Below, piece after piece: positions 47,295-56,998 of a stretch of 64,000 bases of DNA. Each line of letters begins with the position of its first letter. Position 1 is the first letter of the stretch. A program made the translations under genes and the position numbers. A model generated the notes under the pieces. It was not told where the DNA came from, ran no database searches, and worked only from the letters and a program-made list of their open reading frames with translations. Source of the stretch: Lachnospiraceae bacterium (GTDB lineage: Bacteria; Bacillota; Clostridia; Lachnospirales; Lachnospiraceae). The DNA is taken from assembly GCA_017620255.1 (NCBI GenBank), contig JAFZQU010000028.1, forward strand, positions 310,001 to 374,000, written 5' to 3'.

Positions 47295-48869
47295 TTATTC
47301 TCCGCTTGCTCCGTAGTTGGAAAGCACTCTTGCGGACGGATCGTTTACATCGCAGCCTTCCCAGGTCTTGTTCGGCATCCAGAAATCCACGACCATCTCT
47401 GCCTGTCCCGGGTAATGCTTTTCAAAGATCTCACGGTAGAGCAGGGACTCTTTTGTGAACGGCTGTGCGTAACTGTACTGCTTTCTCTTCTCTTCAAACG
47501 CTTCATCGGAATAGACCGTTTCGGCGTAGGCTTTCAGGTCATCCACCATCGAATGTCCGACTGCATCCGAGAATGCGGCTTTCTGTCTGTATAAGATATC
47601 GTGCGGCAGATAATCGCCTTCAAACGCATGCCTGAGCAGGTATTTCCCGATCCCGTAGCGGTTCATTTTCATTTCCGGATCGACTGCCATCACGTATTCT
47701 ACAAAATCAAGATCCCCGAAAGGAACTCTCGCTTCCAGTGCATTTACGGAAATGCAGCGGTCGGCACGCAGTACATCGTACATATGCAGTTCGCGGATCC
47801 TCTTTTCGGATTCCTTCTGGAATTCCTGTGCGGACGGAGCAAAATCCGTATATTTGTATCCGAACAGTTCATCCGAGATCTCCCCGGTCAAAAGCACCCG
47901 GATATCCGTATTCTCATGGATCCATTTGCAGAGCAGATACATGCCCATGCTGGCCCTGATCGTTGTGATATCATAAGTGCCAAGCAGGTAGATCAACTCG
48001 TCGAGGGAGGTCACAACCTGCTCCTTCGTCATATATACTTCAGCATGGTCGCTTCCGATATAGTCGGCCACCTGCCTGGCATACTTCAGATCGATCGCAT
48101 CGGTTTCCATGCCGATCGCAAAGGTTTTGATCGGTTTGTCCGACCGTTTTTGAGCGATCGCACAGACAAGGGAGGAATCCAGTCCGCCGGAAAGGAGAAA
48201 TCCGACCTTTGCGTCCGCGATGAGCCTTTTCTCCACGCCCTCTGTCAGTTTCGTGCGGATGTTTGTACATACCGTTTCAAGATCATCCTCAGAAACTTTT
48301 GCAACATCTGTCATATCCCGGTAGCAGACGAACTTTCCGTCTTTGTAATAGTGCCCCGGCGGGAACGGCCTGATCTTTTCGCAAAGCCCTACCAGGTTCT
48401 TTGCTTCACTGGCCAGTACCATGACGCCGTGTCTGTCATATCCGTAATACATCGGGCGGATCCCGATCGGATCTCTGGCTGCTACGAAACTGTCCGTTTC
48501 CGCATCATACAGGATCAGAACAAATTCCGCATCCAGTTTTGCAAACATGTCTGTCCCGTACAGTCTGTACATGGGAAGGAGGATCTCACAGTCCGAATCA
48601 CTCTGAAATGTGTAATCCGTTAAAGTCTTTTTGATCTTTTCAAATCCGTAGATCTCTCCGTTGCAGATCAGATGATCATCATCCAGTTGAAAGGGCTGCA
48701 TGCCTTCCGGTGTCAGGCCCATGATCGAGAGTCTGTGGAAACCCAGGATACCGCTTTTAAGTTCTACGATCCTTGTATCGTCCGGTCCTCTTGATTTTGT
48801 CTTGTCAAAATGTTCCTTGAATTCTTCAAGTCCGATCCCTTTTCCCAGGTATCCCATTATGGAACACAT
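47295..48869 (-). CDS. asnB: Asparagine synthase (glutamine-hydrolysing)
   Basis: The 524-residue class II amidotransferase makes asparagine from aspartate, glutamine and ATP. The glutaminase nucleophile is Cys2 (MCSIMGYLG); the synthetase domain has FLLSGGLDSSLVCAI (about 228-242) and, near 340, GEISDELFGYKYTDFAP. Length is in the normal range for bacterial AsnB. GGAGGTTGG precedes ATG 48869. It has a strong promoter (48947-48975) and a leader element ending 21 bases before the start. It lies after carB and before the GSIII gene. Confidence 0.96.
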   Translation of the reverse strand: MCSIMGYLGKGIGLEEFKEHFDKTKSRGPDDTRIVELKSGILGFHRLSIMGLTPEGMQPFQLDDDHLICNGEIYGFEKIKKTLTDYTFQSDSDCEILLPMYRLYGTDMFAKLDAEFVLILYDAETDSFVAARDPIGIRPMYYGYDRHGVMVLASEAKNLVGLCEKIRPFPPGHYYKDGKFVCYRDMTDVAKVSEDDLETVCTNIRTKLTEGVEKRLIADAKVGFLLSGGLDSSLVCAIAQKRSDKPIKTFAIGMETDAIDLKYARQVADYIGSDHAEVYMTKEQVVTSLDELIYLLGTYDITTIRASMGMYLLCKWIHENTDIRVLLTGEISDELFGYKYTDFAPSAQEFQKESEKRIRELHMYDVLRADRCISVNALEARVPFGDLDFVEYVMAVDPEMKMNRYGIGKYLLRHAFEGDYLPHDILYRQKAAFSDAVGHSMVDDLKAYAETVYSDEAFEEKRKQYSYAQPFTKESLLYREIFEKHYPGQAEMVVDFWMPNKTWEGCDVNDPSARVLSNYGASGE

Positions 48870-48889
48870 TGTACCAACCTCCGGTTACT

Positions 48890-48933
48890 GCAAATAAAGA
48901 AGGCACTTTGGACAAAATCCAAAGCGCCTTTGC
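48890..48933 (-). promoter_or_regulatory. Nitrogen leader element, asnB copy
   Basis: Minus strand: GCAAAGGCGCTTTGG, loop ATTTTGT, CCAAAGTGCC, TTCTTTATTTGC. The flanking GCAAA and TTTGC can pair outside the main stem. It ends 21 bases before the asnB ATG, and starts about 14 bases after the -10 box. Confidence 0.77.
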
Positions 48934-48946
48934 TTTTATGTTCTGT

Positions 48947-48975
48947 ACTATAAACCCCGTCTCTTCACTTGTCAA
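48947..48975 (-). promoter_or_regulatory. Promoter of asnB
   Basis: Minus-strand TTGACA (48970-48975), 17-bp spacer, TATAGT (48947-48952): a near-consensus sigma-A promoter in the carB-asnB gap. Confidence 0.8.
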
Positions 48976-48995
48976 GTATTTTTCTTCAGTGATTT

Positions 48996-51900
48996 TTATT
49001 TTGGCGGATCTAACGTTGATACCGTGATCGTCAGCTCCTCCAGAACATCCAGCAGAACGCGGACGGTATCAAGCGATGTGAACATCGTGATGTTATTTTC
49101 TCTCGCGCACTGTCTGATCGCCACCCCGTCCTCATAGTGTACACCGGATTTGATCGCACGCGTATTGATCACGTAGCTGACATATCCGGCCCGGATCGAC
49201 TGCAGGATCTCATCGGATCCTTCGCTGAGTTTTCTGCGGATCCTGGTGCGGATACCGTGCTCTTTTAAGAACATGGCGGACCCGACCGTCGCCTCGATGT
49301 TGAAACCGAGATCGTAAAAGCGTTTTACGAGCGGCAGTGCCTCTTCCTTGTCCTCATCCGCGAGCGTGACCATGACGGTCCCGTAATTCTGCAGACGGAT
49401 GCCTGAAGCGATCAGCGCCTTATACATGGCCCTGTGCAGTTTCTCATCATACCCGATCGCTTCGCCGGTCGACTTCATCTCGGGTGAGAGATAGGAATCC
49501 ATACCCTTTAATTTGGCAAAAGAGAAGGCGGGAACCTTGACATACCAGCGCAGGGGCGGTACATCCTGCTTCGGATCGATCCCCTGCTCTTTCAGGGAGA
49601 TTCCGAGCATGACTTTGGTCGCGATGTCCGCAAGCTGCCAGCCGGTCGCCTTGGATAAGAAAGGCACGGTCCTTGAGGATCTCGGATTGACTTCGATGAT
49701 ATAAACCTGATCGTCTTCATCCACGATGAACTGGATATTGAACAGGCCCACGATCCCGATCGCTTTGCCGAGCGCATCCGCATCCGAAAGGATCTTCTCC
49801 TTCACCTGCTCCGAGATCGAATACGGCGGATAGACGCTGATCGAGTCGCCGGAATGCACGCCGGTACGCTCCACCAGTTCCATGATGCCCGGCACAAACA
49901 CATCCTTCCCGTCGCAGACCGCATCGATCTCCACTTCCTTGCCACGGATATAGTGATCCACCAGGACCGGTTTGCTCGCATCGATCTCCACTGCGGTCTT
50001 CAGGTAATTCCTGAGTTCCGTTTCCTTGGACACGATCTGCATGGCTCTGCCGCCAAGGACAAAACTCGGGCGCACCAGGACCGGATAACCGATCTTCTCA
50101 GCCACTTGGATCCCTTCTTCGATACTCGTGACGGCCTCGCCTTTCGGTTGCGGGATCTTAAGGTCGAGCAATACCCTCTCAAAGGCATCCCTGTTTTCTG
50201 CACGTTCTATGGCGTCACAGTCCGTACCGATGATCGTTGCGCCGTATTCTTTCAGCGGCTCTGCCAGATTGACCGCCGTCTGCCCGCCGAGTGTCACGAT
50301 CACGCCTTTGGGATTTTCATGCGTGATGACATTCATGACGTCCTCGATCGTGAGCGGTTCGAAATACAGTTTATCGGCCGTTGTATAGTCCGTGGAGACG
50401 GTCTCCGGATTGTTGTTGATGATGATCGCCTCATAGCCTAAGGAGCGGATCGTCTTGACCGCGTGGACCGTTGAATAGTCAAATTCCACGCCCTGTCCGA
50501 TGCGGATCGGGCCGGAGCCGAGCACGATGATCTTTTCCTTCTTTTCACTGACAGACTCGTTCTCCCCTTCATAGGTGGAATAAAAGTACGGGATATAGCT
50601 GTCAAACTCTGAAGCACAGCTGTCGATCATCTTATAGACAGGCCGGATGCCTGCCTCCATCCTCTGTAAAAAGATCTCCCTGGCGCTTGTCTGCCAGAGT
50701 TTTGCGATCTCCTCATCCGAGAAGCCCATGCGCTTTGCTTCGTAAAGATACGGACGCTCTCCCATATGCGCAAGGAGCGTCTGTTCCATTTCAACAATGT
50801 GTGAGAAAGCACGGATATACAGGGCATCGATCCCCGTGACGGATGCGATCATATTGACGGATATCTGCCGCCGTAACAGTTCTGCGATCGCATAGATCCT
50901 GTCGTCCCTGCCCTCTTCTATGTAGGTCATGATCCGGTCCGTTTCCATCTCATCAAACAGGGAATAGTGCAGATGGAATACCCCTGTTTCCAGCGAACGG
51001 ATGCCTTTTAACAGGCTTTCTTCCATCGTGCGTCCGACACTCATGACCTCCCCGGTTGCCTTCATCTGCGTGCCGAGTGCATTGCTCGCGTCCGTGAACT
51101 TGTCAAACGGGAACCGGGGCAGTTTGGATACCACATAATCCAGCGACGGTTCAAAGGAAGCCGGCGTATTGGCCAGCATGATCTCATCCAGCCTGTAGCC
51201 GACGCTGATCTTTGCGGAAACCCTGGCGATCGGATATCCGCTTGCTTTCGACGCAAGAGCGGACGATCTTGATACACGCGGATTCACTTCGATCAGATAG
51301 TATTGAAACGATCGCGGATCCAGCGCGAACTGCACATTACAGCCGCCCTCGATCTTCAGTGCACGGATGATCTTCAGCGCGCTGTCCCTTAGCATATGGT
51401 ATTCCTTATTGGTCAGGGTCTGCGACGGACAGACCACGATCGAATCTCCCGTATGGATACCGACCGGATCGATATTTTCCATGTTACAGATCGTGATCGC
51501 CGTATCATTGGCGTCCCGCATGACCTCGTATTCGATCTCCTTATAACCCCGGACGGATTTCTCGATCAGAGCCTGGTGCACCGGGGACAGGATCAGGGCA
51601 TTCTTCAGGATATGCTCACATTCCTCCCTGCAGTCCGCAAACCCGCCGCCTGTACCTCCAAGCGTAAAAGCCGGACGGATCACCACGGGATAACCGATCT
51701 TTTCTGCCGCAAGCAGCCCTTCTTCCTGCGAGGAGACCGCCTCTGACGGCAGGATCGGTTCTCCGATACTCTGGCACATCTCCTTGAACAGTTCGCGGTC
51801 TTCCGCCTGTTCAATACTTTCGATCGCTGTTCCGAGCAGTTCCACACGGCATTCGTTTAAAACGCCCTTCCTTGCAAGCTGCATCGCAAGGTTCAGTCCC

Positions 51901-52181
51901 GTCTGTCCGCCGATCCCGGGTAAGATCGCATCCGGTCTCTCTTTCCTGACGATCTTGGCAAGATATTCAAGCGTCAGCGGTTCCATGTAAACCTTGTCCG
52001 CAACGGTCGTATCCGTCATGATCGTGGCCGGGTTTGAGTTACACAGAATGACCTCGTACCCTTCCTCTTTCAGCGCCAGGCAGGCCTGCGTCCCCGCATA
52101 GTCGAATTCCGCCGCCTGTCCGATCACGATCGGCCCCGAGCCGATCACCATGATCCGTTTAAGATCTTCTCTCTTCGGCAT
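48996..52181 (-). CDS. carB: Carbamoyl-phosphate synthase large subunit
   Basis: The 1061-residue enzyme makes carbamoyl phosphate for pyrimidine and arginine synthesis. It shows the expected internal duplication: two ATP-grasp halves starting RIMVIGSGPIVIGQAAEFDY and IIVLGSGPIRIGQGVEFDY, with VNPRVSRSSALASKASGYPIA and its counterpart VNPRSSRTVPFLSKATGWQLA, and a C-terminal methylglyoxal-synthase-like allosteric domain (about 930-1061). The start lies 23 bases inside the carA reading frame, so translation is coupled. Control should follow the carA leader element. Confidence 0.98.
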   Translation of the reverse strand: MPKREDLKRIMVIGSGPIVIGQAAEFDYAGTQACLALKEEGYEVILCNSNPATIMTDTTVADKVYMEPLTLEYLAKIVRKERPDAILPGIGGQTGLNLAMQLARKGVLNECRVELLGTAIESIEQAEDRELFKEMCQSIGEPILPSEAVSSQEEGLLAAEKIGYPVVIRPAFTLGGTGGGFADCREECEHILKNALILSPVHQALIEKSVRGYKEIEYEVMRDANDTAITICNMENIDPVGIHTGDSIVVCPSQTLTNKEYHMLRDSALKIIRALKIEGGCNVQFALDPRSFQYYLIEVNPRVSRSSALASKASGYPIARVSAKISVGYRLDEIMLANTPASFEPSLDYVVSKLPRFPFDKFTDASNALGTQMKATGEVMSVGRTMEESLLKGIRSLETGVFHLHYSLFDEMETDRIMTYIEEGRDDRIYAIAELLRRQISVNMIASVTGIDALYIRAFSHIVEMEQTLLAHMGERPYLYEAKRMGFSDEEIAKLWQTSAREIFLQRMEAGIRPVYKMIDSCASEFDSYIPYFYSTYEGENESVSEKKEKIIVLGSGPIRIGQGVEFDYSTVHAVKTIRSLGYEAIIINNNPETVSTDYTTADKLYFEPLTIEDVMNVITHENPKGVIVTLGGQTAVNLAEPLKEYGATIIGTDCDAIERAENRDAFERVLLDLKIPQPKGEAVTSIEEGIQVAEKIGYPVLVRPSFVLGGRAMQIVSKETELRNYLKTAVEIDASKPVLVDHYIRGKEVEIDAVCDGKDVFVPGIMELVERTGVHSGDSISVYPPYSISEQVKEKILSDADALGKAIGIVGLFNIQFIVDEDDQVYIIEVNPRSSRTVPFLSKATGWQLADIATKVMLGISLKEQGIDPKQDVPPLRWYVKVPAFSFAKLKGMDSYLSPEMKSTGEAIGYDEKLHRAMYKALIASGIRLQNYGTVMVTLADEDKEEALPLVKRFYDLGFNIEATVGSAMFLKEHGIRTRIRRKLSEGSDEILQSIRAGYVSYVINTRAIKSGVHYEDGVAIRQCARENNITMFTSLDTVRVLLDVLEELTITVSTLDPPK

Positions 52182-53277
52182 AGGGATCCTCTCCTTTCAT
52201 GCATTGTACAAAACGCGAAAACAGGTATTTGGAATCCTGCGGTCCCGGCGCGCTTTCCGGATGATACTGCACGGAAAAGGCGGCGTCGTTCTTATGGCAG
52301 ATGCCTTCAACCGTATGGTCAAGCAGGTTTTCATGCGTGACCGTAAGGCCTGTGCCGGCAAGGCTGTCCAGTGCGACCGCATAGGAGTGATTTTGCGATG
52401 TGATCTCGATCTTATCCGTCAACAGGTTCTTCACCGGGTGGTTTCCGCCCCTGTGACCGAATTTCAGTTTGTAGGTTTTGGCCCCGTAGGAAAGCGCTAA
52501 GATCTGATGCCCCAAACAGATCCCGAAGATCGGACAGAATCCGTGCAGGGTCCTGACCGTTTCGATCGTCTCCGGCACATCCGTCGGATCGCCCGGCCCG
52601 TTTGATAAAAAGATCCCGTCCGGCTTCAGATCCCGGATCGTATCGGCACTGACATTGTATGGCAGGATCGTTACCCTGCAGCCGAGCGCATTGAGCGAGC
52701 GCACGATGTTTTCTTTCATACCGCAGTCGATCGCAGCAACGTGCCATTTCTCTTCCGGTATGCTTTCCGATACACGGATCTCCTTTGTGCTGACGCGGCT
52801 GACCTGGTCATGCGCGTAATCCCAGTTTCGAAGGATGGCTGCCCCCTCTTCCGAACTCATGGAAGCATCCGCAAGCAGCGCCTTACAGCTGCCGTGATCG
52901 CGGATCCTGCGCGTGATCTCCCTGGTGTCTACATTGCTGATCCCTGCAATGTCGTAGGTTTCCATACAGGCCGAAAGCGTCTCCCTGCTTCTGAAATTCG
53001 AGGGTTCCTCTGTGTAGGACCGTACGATCAGCGCACCGGTCGTCGGGATCTTTGTTTCAAAATCATCCGCGTTGATCCCGTAATTGCCGATCAGGGGATA
53101 GGTCATCACGACGGCCTGGTCCGTATAGGACGGGTCTGAGAGTATTTCCTGATAGCCGACCATCGATGTGTTGAAAACAAGCTCCAGCTTCTTTTCACGC
53201 AGGCTTCCGAACCCGTACCCGGGATAGACACTGCCGTCCTCAAGGATCAGTTTTCTCTTCACAAGGTCCTGTTTCAT
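52159..53277 (-). CDS. carA: Carbamoyl-phosphate synthase small subunit
   Basis: The 372-residue subunit supplies ammonia from glutamine to CarB. The N-terminal small domain starts KLILEDGSVYPGYGFGS; the class I glutaminase has FGICLGHQILALSYG (nucleophile Cys, about 247) and SVQYHPESAPGPQ (His-Glu). Length is normal. A strong AGAAGGAGAG ribosome site precedes ATG 53277. It overlaps carB by 23 bp. It follows purB by 104 bp that contain a leader element but no obvious promoter, so it may be read from the purC promoter. Confidence 0.98.
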   Translation of the reverse strand: MKQDLVKRKLILEDGSVYPGYGFGSLREKKLELVFNTSMVGYQEILSDPSYTDQAVVMTYPLIGNYGINADDFETKIPTTGALIVRSYTEEPSNFRSRETLSACMETYDIAGISNVDTREITRRIRDHGSCKALLADASMSSEEGAAILRNWDYAHDQVSRVSTKEIRVSESIPEEKWHVAAIDCGMKENIVRSLNALGCRVTILPYNVSADTIRDLKPDGIFLSNGPGDPTDVPETIETVRTLHGFCPIFGICLGHQILALSYGAKTYKLKFGHRGGNHPVKNLLTDKIEITSQNHSYAVALDSLAGTGLTVTHENLLDHTVEGICHKNDAAFSVQYHPESAPGPQDSKYLFSRFVQCMKGEDPYAEERRS

Positions 53278-53314
53278 TGATCTCTCCTTCTCATCTGCCC
53301 CGTACAGGCAGCTA

Positions 53315-53353
53315 TAAAAATAGGCACTTTAACCAATGTTAAAGCGCCTTTGC
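53315..53353 (-). promoter_or_regulatory. Nitrogen leader element, carA copy
   Basis: Minus strand: GCAAAGGCGCTTTAAC, tetraloop ATTG, GTTAAAGTGCC (11-bp stem), then TATTTTTATAGC. It ends 38 bases before the carA ATG, in the purB-carA gap. Confidence 0.77.
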
Positions 53354-53380
53354 TTTAGATTTCGCGTGTTATTTTTACTT

Positions 53381-54799
53381 CTATAACGTGATCTCTGCCA
53401 CACTGTCCGTGTCCGCATCCCCAAGCAGCGGTCTGATCTTAGCGACAAACAGTTCCACCTGTTCGCTGCATCTGCCGATATACTGCTTCGGATCCAGTAC
53501 CCCTTTCAGATCTTCTTCTGACATCTTTAATTCCGCTTCCTTCGCAAGGTCGGAAAGCAGATCCCAGTCCTTACCGCTCTTCATGTTCGCTGTTGCGTCC
53601 ATGGAGCATCTGCGGATGATCTCGTGCGCTTCCTGTCTGTTCGCGCCGCGTTTCACCGCTTCCATCATGATGTTTTCCGTTGCGATGAACGGCAGGTAAT
53701 CCATCACGTTCTTCTCGATGACTTTCTCATTGACGACCAGGCCGTTCGTGACGTTCTGCGCAAGACGCAGGATCGCATCACAGGCAAGAAAGCCTTCCGG
53801 AAGAGAGATCCTGCGGTTGGCCGAGTCATCCAGTGTCCGCTCGAAGAACTGCACGCTGGCAGTCATCGGTGCGTTCATGGCGTCTGCCATAATATAACGT
53901 GCGAGGGAGCAGATCCGCTCCGAACGCATCGGGTTACGCTTATATGCCATGGCGGATGAACCGATCTGACCCTTTTCAAACGGCTCCTCCAGCTGTTTGT
54001 CATGCTGCAGGAGACGGATATCATTCGCCATCCTGTAGAGAGACTGTGCCACGGAGGACAGCGCGTTTAAGATGCGGCTGTCGACTTTTCTCGGATAGGT
54101 CTGTCCGCAGACATCAAAGCACTCCGTGAAGCCAAAATCGCCCGCGATCATGCGGTTCATCTCGTCTATCTTTTTTGTATCGCCGTTATACAATTCCATG
54201 AAACTGGCTTCCGTGCCGGTGGTTCCCCTGCATCCCAGGAATTTGATGTTTTTGATCGCAAAATCAATTTCATCGAGGTCACTTGCCAGGTCGGAGATCC
54301 AGAGACACGCCCTCTTTCCGACCGTCACAAGCTGTGCCGGCTGGTAATGTGTATAACCGAGCGTCGGTGTTGCCTTATACTGCAGGGCAAAATCACAGAG
54401 CAGCGATAATACCTTGCAGAGTTCCCCTCTCAGATACAGAAGACCGTCACGGTAGATGACCAGGTCCGCATTGTCTGTCACGTAACAGCTGGTAGCTCCC
54501 AGATGAATGATACCGGCAGCTTTCGGTGCAACCTGACCGTATGCATACACATGCGCCATGACATCGTGCCTGACTTCTTTTTCTCTCTCCCTTACACAGT
54601 CATAGTCGATCTCCGTAAGGTGCGCCTTCAGTTCATCGATCTGCTCGTCCGTGATCGGCAGTCCCAGTGCCTTCTCAGCGGATGCAAGCGAGATCCAGAG
54701 CTTGCGCCATGTCGTATAACGCGTATCCGAACTGAAGAGGTTCAGCATGTATTCGGAGGCGTATCTAGTTGACAGGGGGGATTCGTATCTGTCCGTCAT
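53381..54799 (-). CDS. purB: Adenylosuccinate lyase
   Basis: The 472-residue enzyme acts twice in purine synthesis (SAICAR to AICAR and adenylosuccinate to AMP). The fumarase/lyase signature is visible as GSSAMAYKRNPMRSERI (about 275-291), with TSCYVTDNADLV and YTHYQPAQLVTVG upstream. Length fits the longer PurB type. AAAAGGAAG precedes ATG 54799. It is the third gene of purC-purA-purB, 36 bp after purA. Confidence 0.97.
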   Translation of the reverse strand: MTDRYESPLSTRYASEYMLNLFSSDTRYTTWRKLWISLASAEKALGLPITDEQIDELKAHLTEIDYDCVREREKEVRHDVMAHVYAYGQVAPKAAGIIHLGATSCYVTDNADLVIYRDGLLYLRGELCKVLSLLCDFALQYKATPTLGYTHYQPAQLVTVGKRACLWISDLASDLDEIDFAIKNIKFLGCRGTTGTEASFMELYNGDTKKIDEMNRMIAGDFGFTECFDVCGQTYPRKVDSRILNALSSVAQSLYRMANDIRLLQHDKQLEEPFEKGQIGSSAMAYKRNPMRSERICSLARYIMADAMNAPMTASVQFFERTLDDSANRRISLPEGFLACDAILRLAQNVTNGLVVNEKVIEKNVMDYLPFIATENIMMEAVKRGANRQEAHEIIRRCSMDATANMKSGKDWDLLSDLAKEAELKMSEEDLKGVLDPKQYIGRCSEQVELFVAKIRPLLGDADTDSVAEITL

Positions 54800-54835
54800 A
54801 TCTCTTCCTTTTCTGATCTTACCGGTTTAGCCTGC

Positions 54836-56110
54836 TCAGCGTTTGATGATCGCATCGCGTTTCGCGCCGACCGATACAAACGTGATCGGGCAGCCGATGG
54901 CTTTTTCGATGTAGTTTACATAATCTTGTGCCGCCTTGGGCAGGTCGTCCCAGTTTTTCACCTCTGAAATGTCGCAGTTCCAGCCATCCAGATAGGTGAT
55001 GACGGGTTTTGCGGCAGATAATGCTGCCGGGAACGGAAAATCATCCGTTTCCTTTCCGTCCACCAGATAGCGTTCACAGACAGGGATCCTGTCCATGCCG
55101 CTTAAGACATCCAGTTTGGTAAGCGCGATCTGTGTTGCCGCCTGTACCATCACGCCGTAGCGTGTTGCCACGATATCCAGCGCGCCCACACGTCTCGGTC
55201 TGCCCGTCTTGGCACCGTATTCCGCACCTGCTTCCCGCAGTTTGTCCGCTTCTTCTCCGAACATTTCCGATACAAACGGGCCTTCGCCCACACAGGTGGA
55301 ATAGGCCTTCACGATGCCGAGCACCTCGTCGATCTTCGCGCCCGGATATCCGGAGCCGATCGGTGCATAGGCTGCCGAAGTATTGGAACTGGTCGTATAG
55401 GGATGGATACCGTAATCAAGGTCCCGCAGGGAGCCAAGCTGTGCCTCAAACAGGACGGATTTGCCGCTCTTTGTTGCTTCCTGTAAGAATTTGCCGCAGT
55501 CACACAGATACGGTTTGATCCATTCGCAGGACTCTTTCAGCCATGCATCCAGCATCTCTTCCGTATAGGGTTTTGCATGATAGACTTCCGTCAGGATCAG
55601 GTTCTTCCATTCCATCAGATCCCGTAAATGCTCTTTTAATTCCGCAGGATATAACAGTTCCCCGGCAAGGATCGTCTTCTTCTGGTACTTGTCCGAATAA
55701 AACGGTGCGATCCCCTGCTTGGTGGAACCGAATTTCTTATCTTTCAGTCTCTGCTCCTCGAGTTCGTCCAGATCCCTGTGCCAGGGCATCAGCAGGGACG
55801 CTCTGTCGGAGATCTTTAAGTTTTCGGGGCTGATCTCGATGCCCTTTTCCCTGACCTGCTTCACTTCTTCCAGAAGGTTTTGCGGATCCAGTGCAACGCC
55901 GTTTCCAAGCACGTTCTGTACGCCGTCGCGTAAGATACCGGAAGGCAGAAGGTGCAGGGCGAACTTACCTTTTTCGTTGATCACGGTATGGCCGGCGTTA
56001 CCGCCGCCCTGATAGCGCACAACGATATCGTAGTGATCCGTCAGCAGGTCGACCATGCGGCCTTTTCCTTCATCACCCCAGTTGATCCCGACTACAGCAC
56101 AATTTGCCAT
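54836..56110 (-). CDS. purA: Adenylosuccinate synthetase
   Basis: The 424-residue GTP-dependent enzyme joins aspartate to IMP. It starts with the family motif VGINWGDEGKGRMVDLLTDHY, then GGGNAGHTV, with GTTKQGI-type sequence (FGSTKQGIAPFY) and TGRPRRVGALD later. The ribosome site is weak. It is 30 bp after purC and 36 bp before purB, in one purine unit. Confidence 0.97.
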   Translation of the reverse strand: MANCAVVGINWGDEGKGRMVDLLTDHYDIVVRYQGGGNAGHTVINEKGKFALHLLPSGILRDGVQNVLGNGVALDPQNLLEEVKQVREKGIEISPENLKISDRASLLMPWHRDLDELEEQRLKDKKFGSTKQGIAPFYSDKYQKKTILAGELLYPAELKEHLRDLMEWKNLILTEVYHAKPYTEEMLDAWLKESCEWIKPYLCDCGKFLQEATKSGKSVLFEAQLGSLRDLDYGIHPYTTSSNTSAAYAPIGSGYPGAKIDEVLGIVKAYSTCVGEGPFVSEMFGEEADKLREAGAEYGAKTGRPRRVGALDIVATRYGVMVQAATQIALTKLDVLSGMDRIPVCERYLVDGKETDDFPFPAALSAAKPVITYLDGWNCDISEVKNWDDLPKAAQDYVNYIEKAIGCPITFVSVGAKRDAIIKR

Positions 56111-56140
56111 ATGTTTTCCATGTCCTTTCCGACTGTGTTC

Positions 56141-56854
56141 TTATAAAGCCTGTTTCAGTCTGCCCATTACTTCCTGATAAGCTTCCTCTACGCCGCCAAG
56201 ATCCCTGCGGAACCTGTCCTTGTCGAGCTTCTTGCCGGTCTCGCTGTCCCACAGCCTGCAGGTATCGGGGCTGATCTCATCCGCAAGGACAATGCTTCCG
56301 TCCTTCACTCTGCCGAATTCGATCTTAAAATCAACCAGTGTGATCCCGCACCGTCCCCAGACTTCCTTTAAGAGGTCGTTTACAAGGAAAGCGTATTTTT
56401 TCACGGTTTCCAGTTCTTCTCTTGTGCAGAGTTTCAGTGCATAGATATGGTCATCATTGATGAGCGGGTCGCCCAGATCATCATTCTTATAGGAAAATTC
56501 GATCGTCGGGGCATCAAATACGATCCCCTCTTCCACGCCGTAGCGCTTGGAGAAAGAACCTGCGGAGATATTACGGATGATGACTTCCAGCGGAAGGATC
56601 GTAACGCGCTTTACGGCGGTTTCTCTTTCATTCAGTTCCTCCACGTAATGCGTCGGAACGCCTTTTGTCTCGAGCACGCGCATCAGCAGGTTGCTCATCT
56701 GGTTATTGATCACGCCTTTTCCTGTGATGCTGCCCTTCTTCTGTCCGTTGAATGCCGTCGCATCATCCTTGTAGGACACGATCAGGACTTCCGGATCATC
56801 CGTTTCAAATACTTTCTTGGCTTTGCCTTCGTACAGTTGGTTTTTCTTTTCCAT
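56141..56854 (-). CDS. purC: Phosphoribosylaminoimidazole-succinocarboxamide synthase
   Basis: The 237-residue enzyme makes SAICAR from CAIR and aspartate. Marks: [15 protein letters not shown] at the start, [25 protein letters not shown] and the C-terminal [17 protein letters not shown] 56852-56854 is preceded by AAGGGG at eight bases and gives the usual PurC length, so the upstream in-frame Met was rejected. It heads the purC-purA-purB unit under the promoter at 56920-56948. Confidence 0.97.
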   Translation of the reverse strand: MEKKNQLYEGKAKKVFETDDPEVLIVSYKDDATAFNGQKKGSITGKGVINNQMSNLLMRVLETKGVPTHYVEELNERETAVKRVTILPLEVIIRNISAGSFSKRYGVEEGIVFDAPTIEFSYKNDDLGDPLINDDHIYALKLCTREELETVKKYAFLVNDLLKEVWGRCGITLVDFKIEFGRVKDGSIVLADEISPDTCRLWDSETGKKLDKDRFRRDLGGVEEAYQEVMGRLKQAL

Positions 56855-56883
56855 GATTTTTCCCCTTGATCTGGTTTCGTGAA

Positions 56884-56902
56884 CAGATCCGTTTGGGATC
56901 TG
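56884..56902 (-). promoter_or_regulatory. Hairpin in the purC leader
   Basis: CAGATCC and GGATCTG form a perfect 7-bp stem with a five-base loop, between the purC promoter and its ribosome site. It lacks the CAAAGG opening of the nitrogen leaders and a T-run. Confidence 0.5.
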
Positions 56903-56919
56903 CATTTTATCCAAAAGAT

Positions 56920-56948
56920 ATTATATGCATTTGAATCAAAACATTCAA
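56920..56948 (-). promoter_or_regulatory. Promoter of purC-purA-purB
   Basis: Minus-strand TTGAAT (56943-56948), 17-bp spacer, TATAAT (56920-56925). An imperfect inverted repeat (TTTGAAT with ATTCAAA) covers the -35 box and spacer. Confidence 0.77.
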
Positions 56949-56998
56949 ACACAAATAAAATGATATGGCAACAAAAAAATTGGGAATACCGCGGATGC

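Noticed and set aside
46229-48623. Long plus-strand open frames (about 350 and 340 codons) opposite the GSIII and asnB genes
   Set aside because: They are shadows of strongly conserved enzymes on the minus strand; products lack any domain and have skewed composition.
56855-56919. Purine riboswitch or nitrogen element before purC
   Set aside because: The short leader holds only a 7-bp hairpin, with no purine-riboswitch core and no CAAAGG opening.
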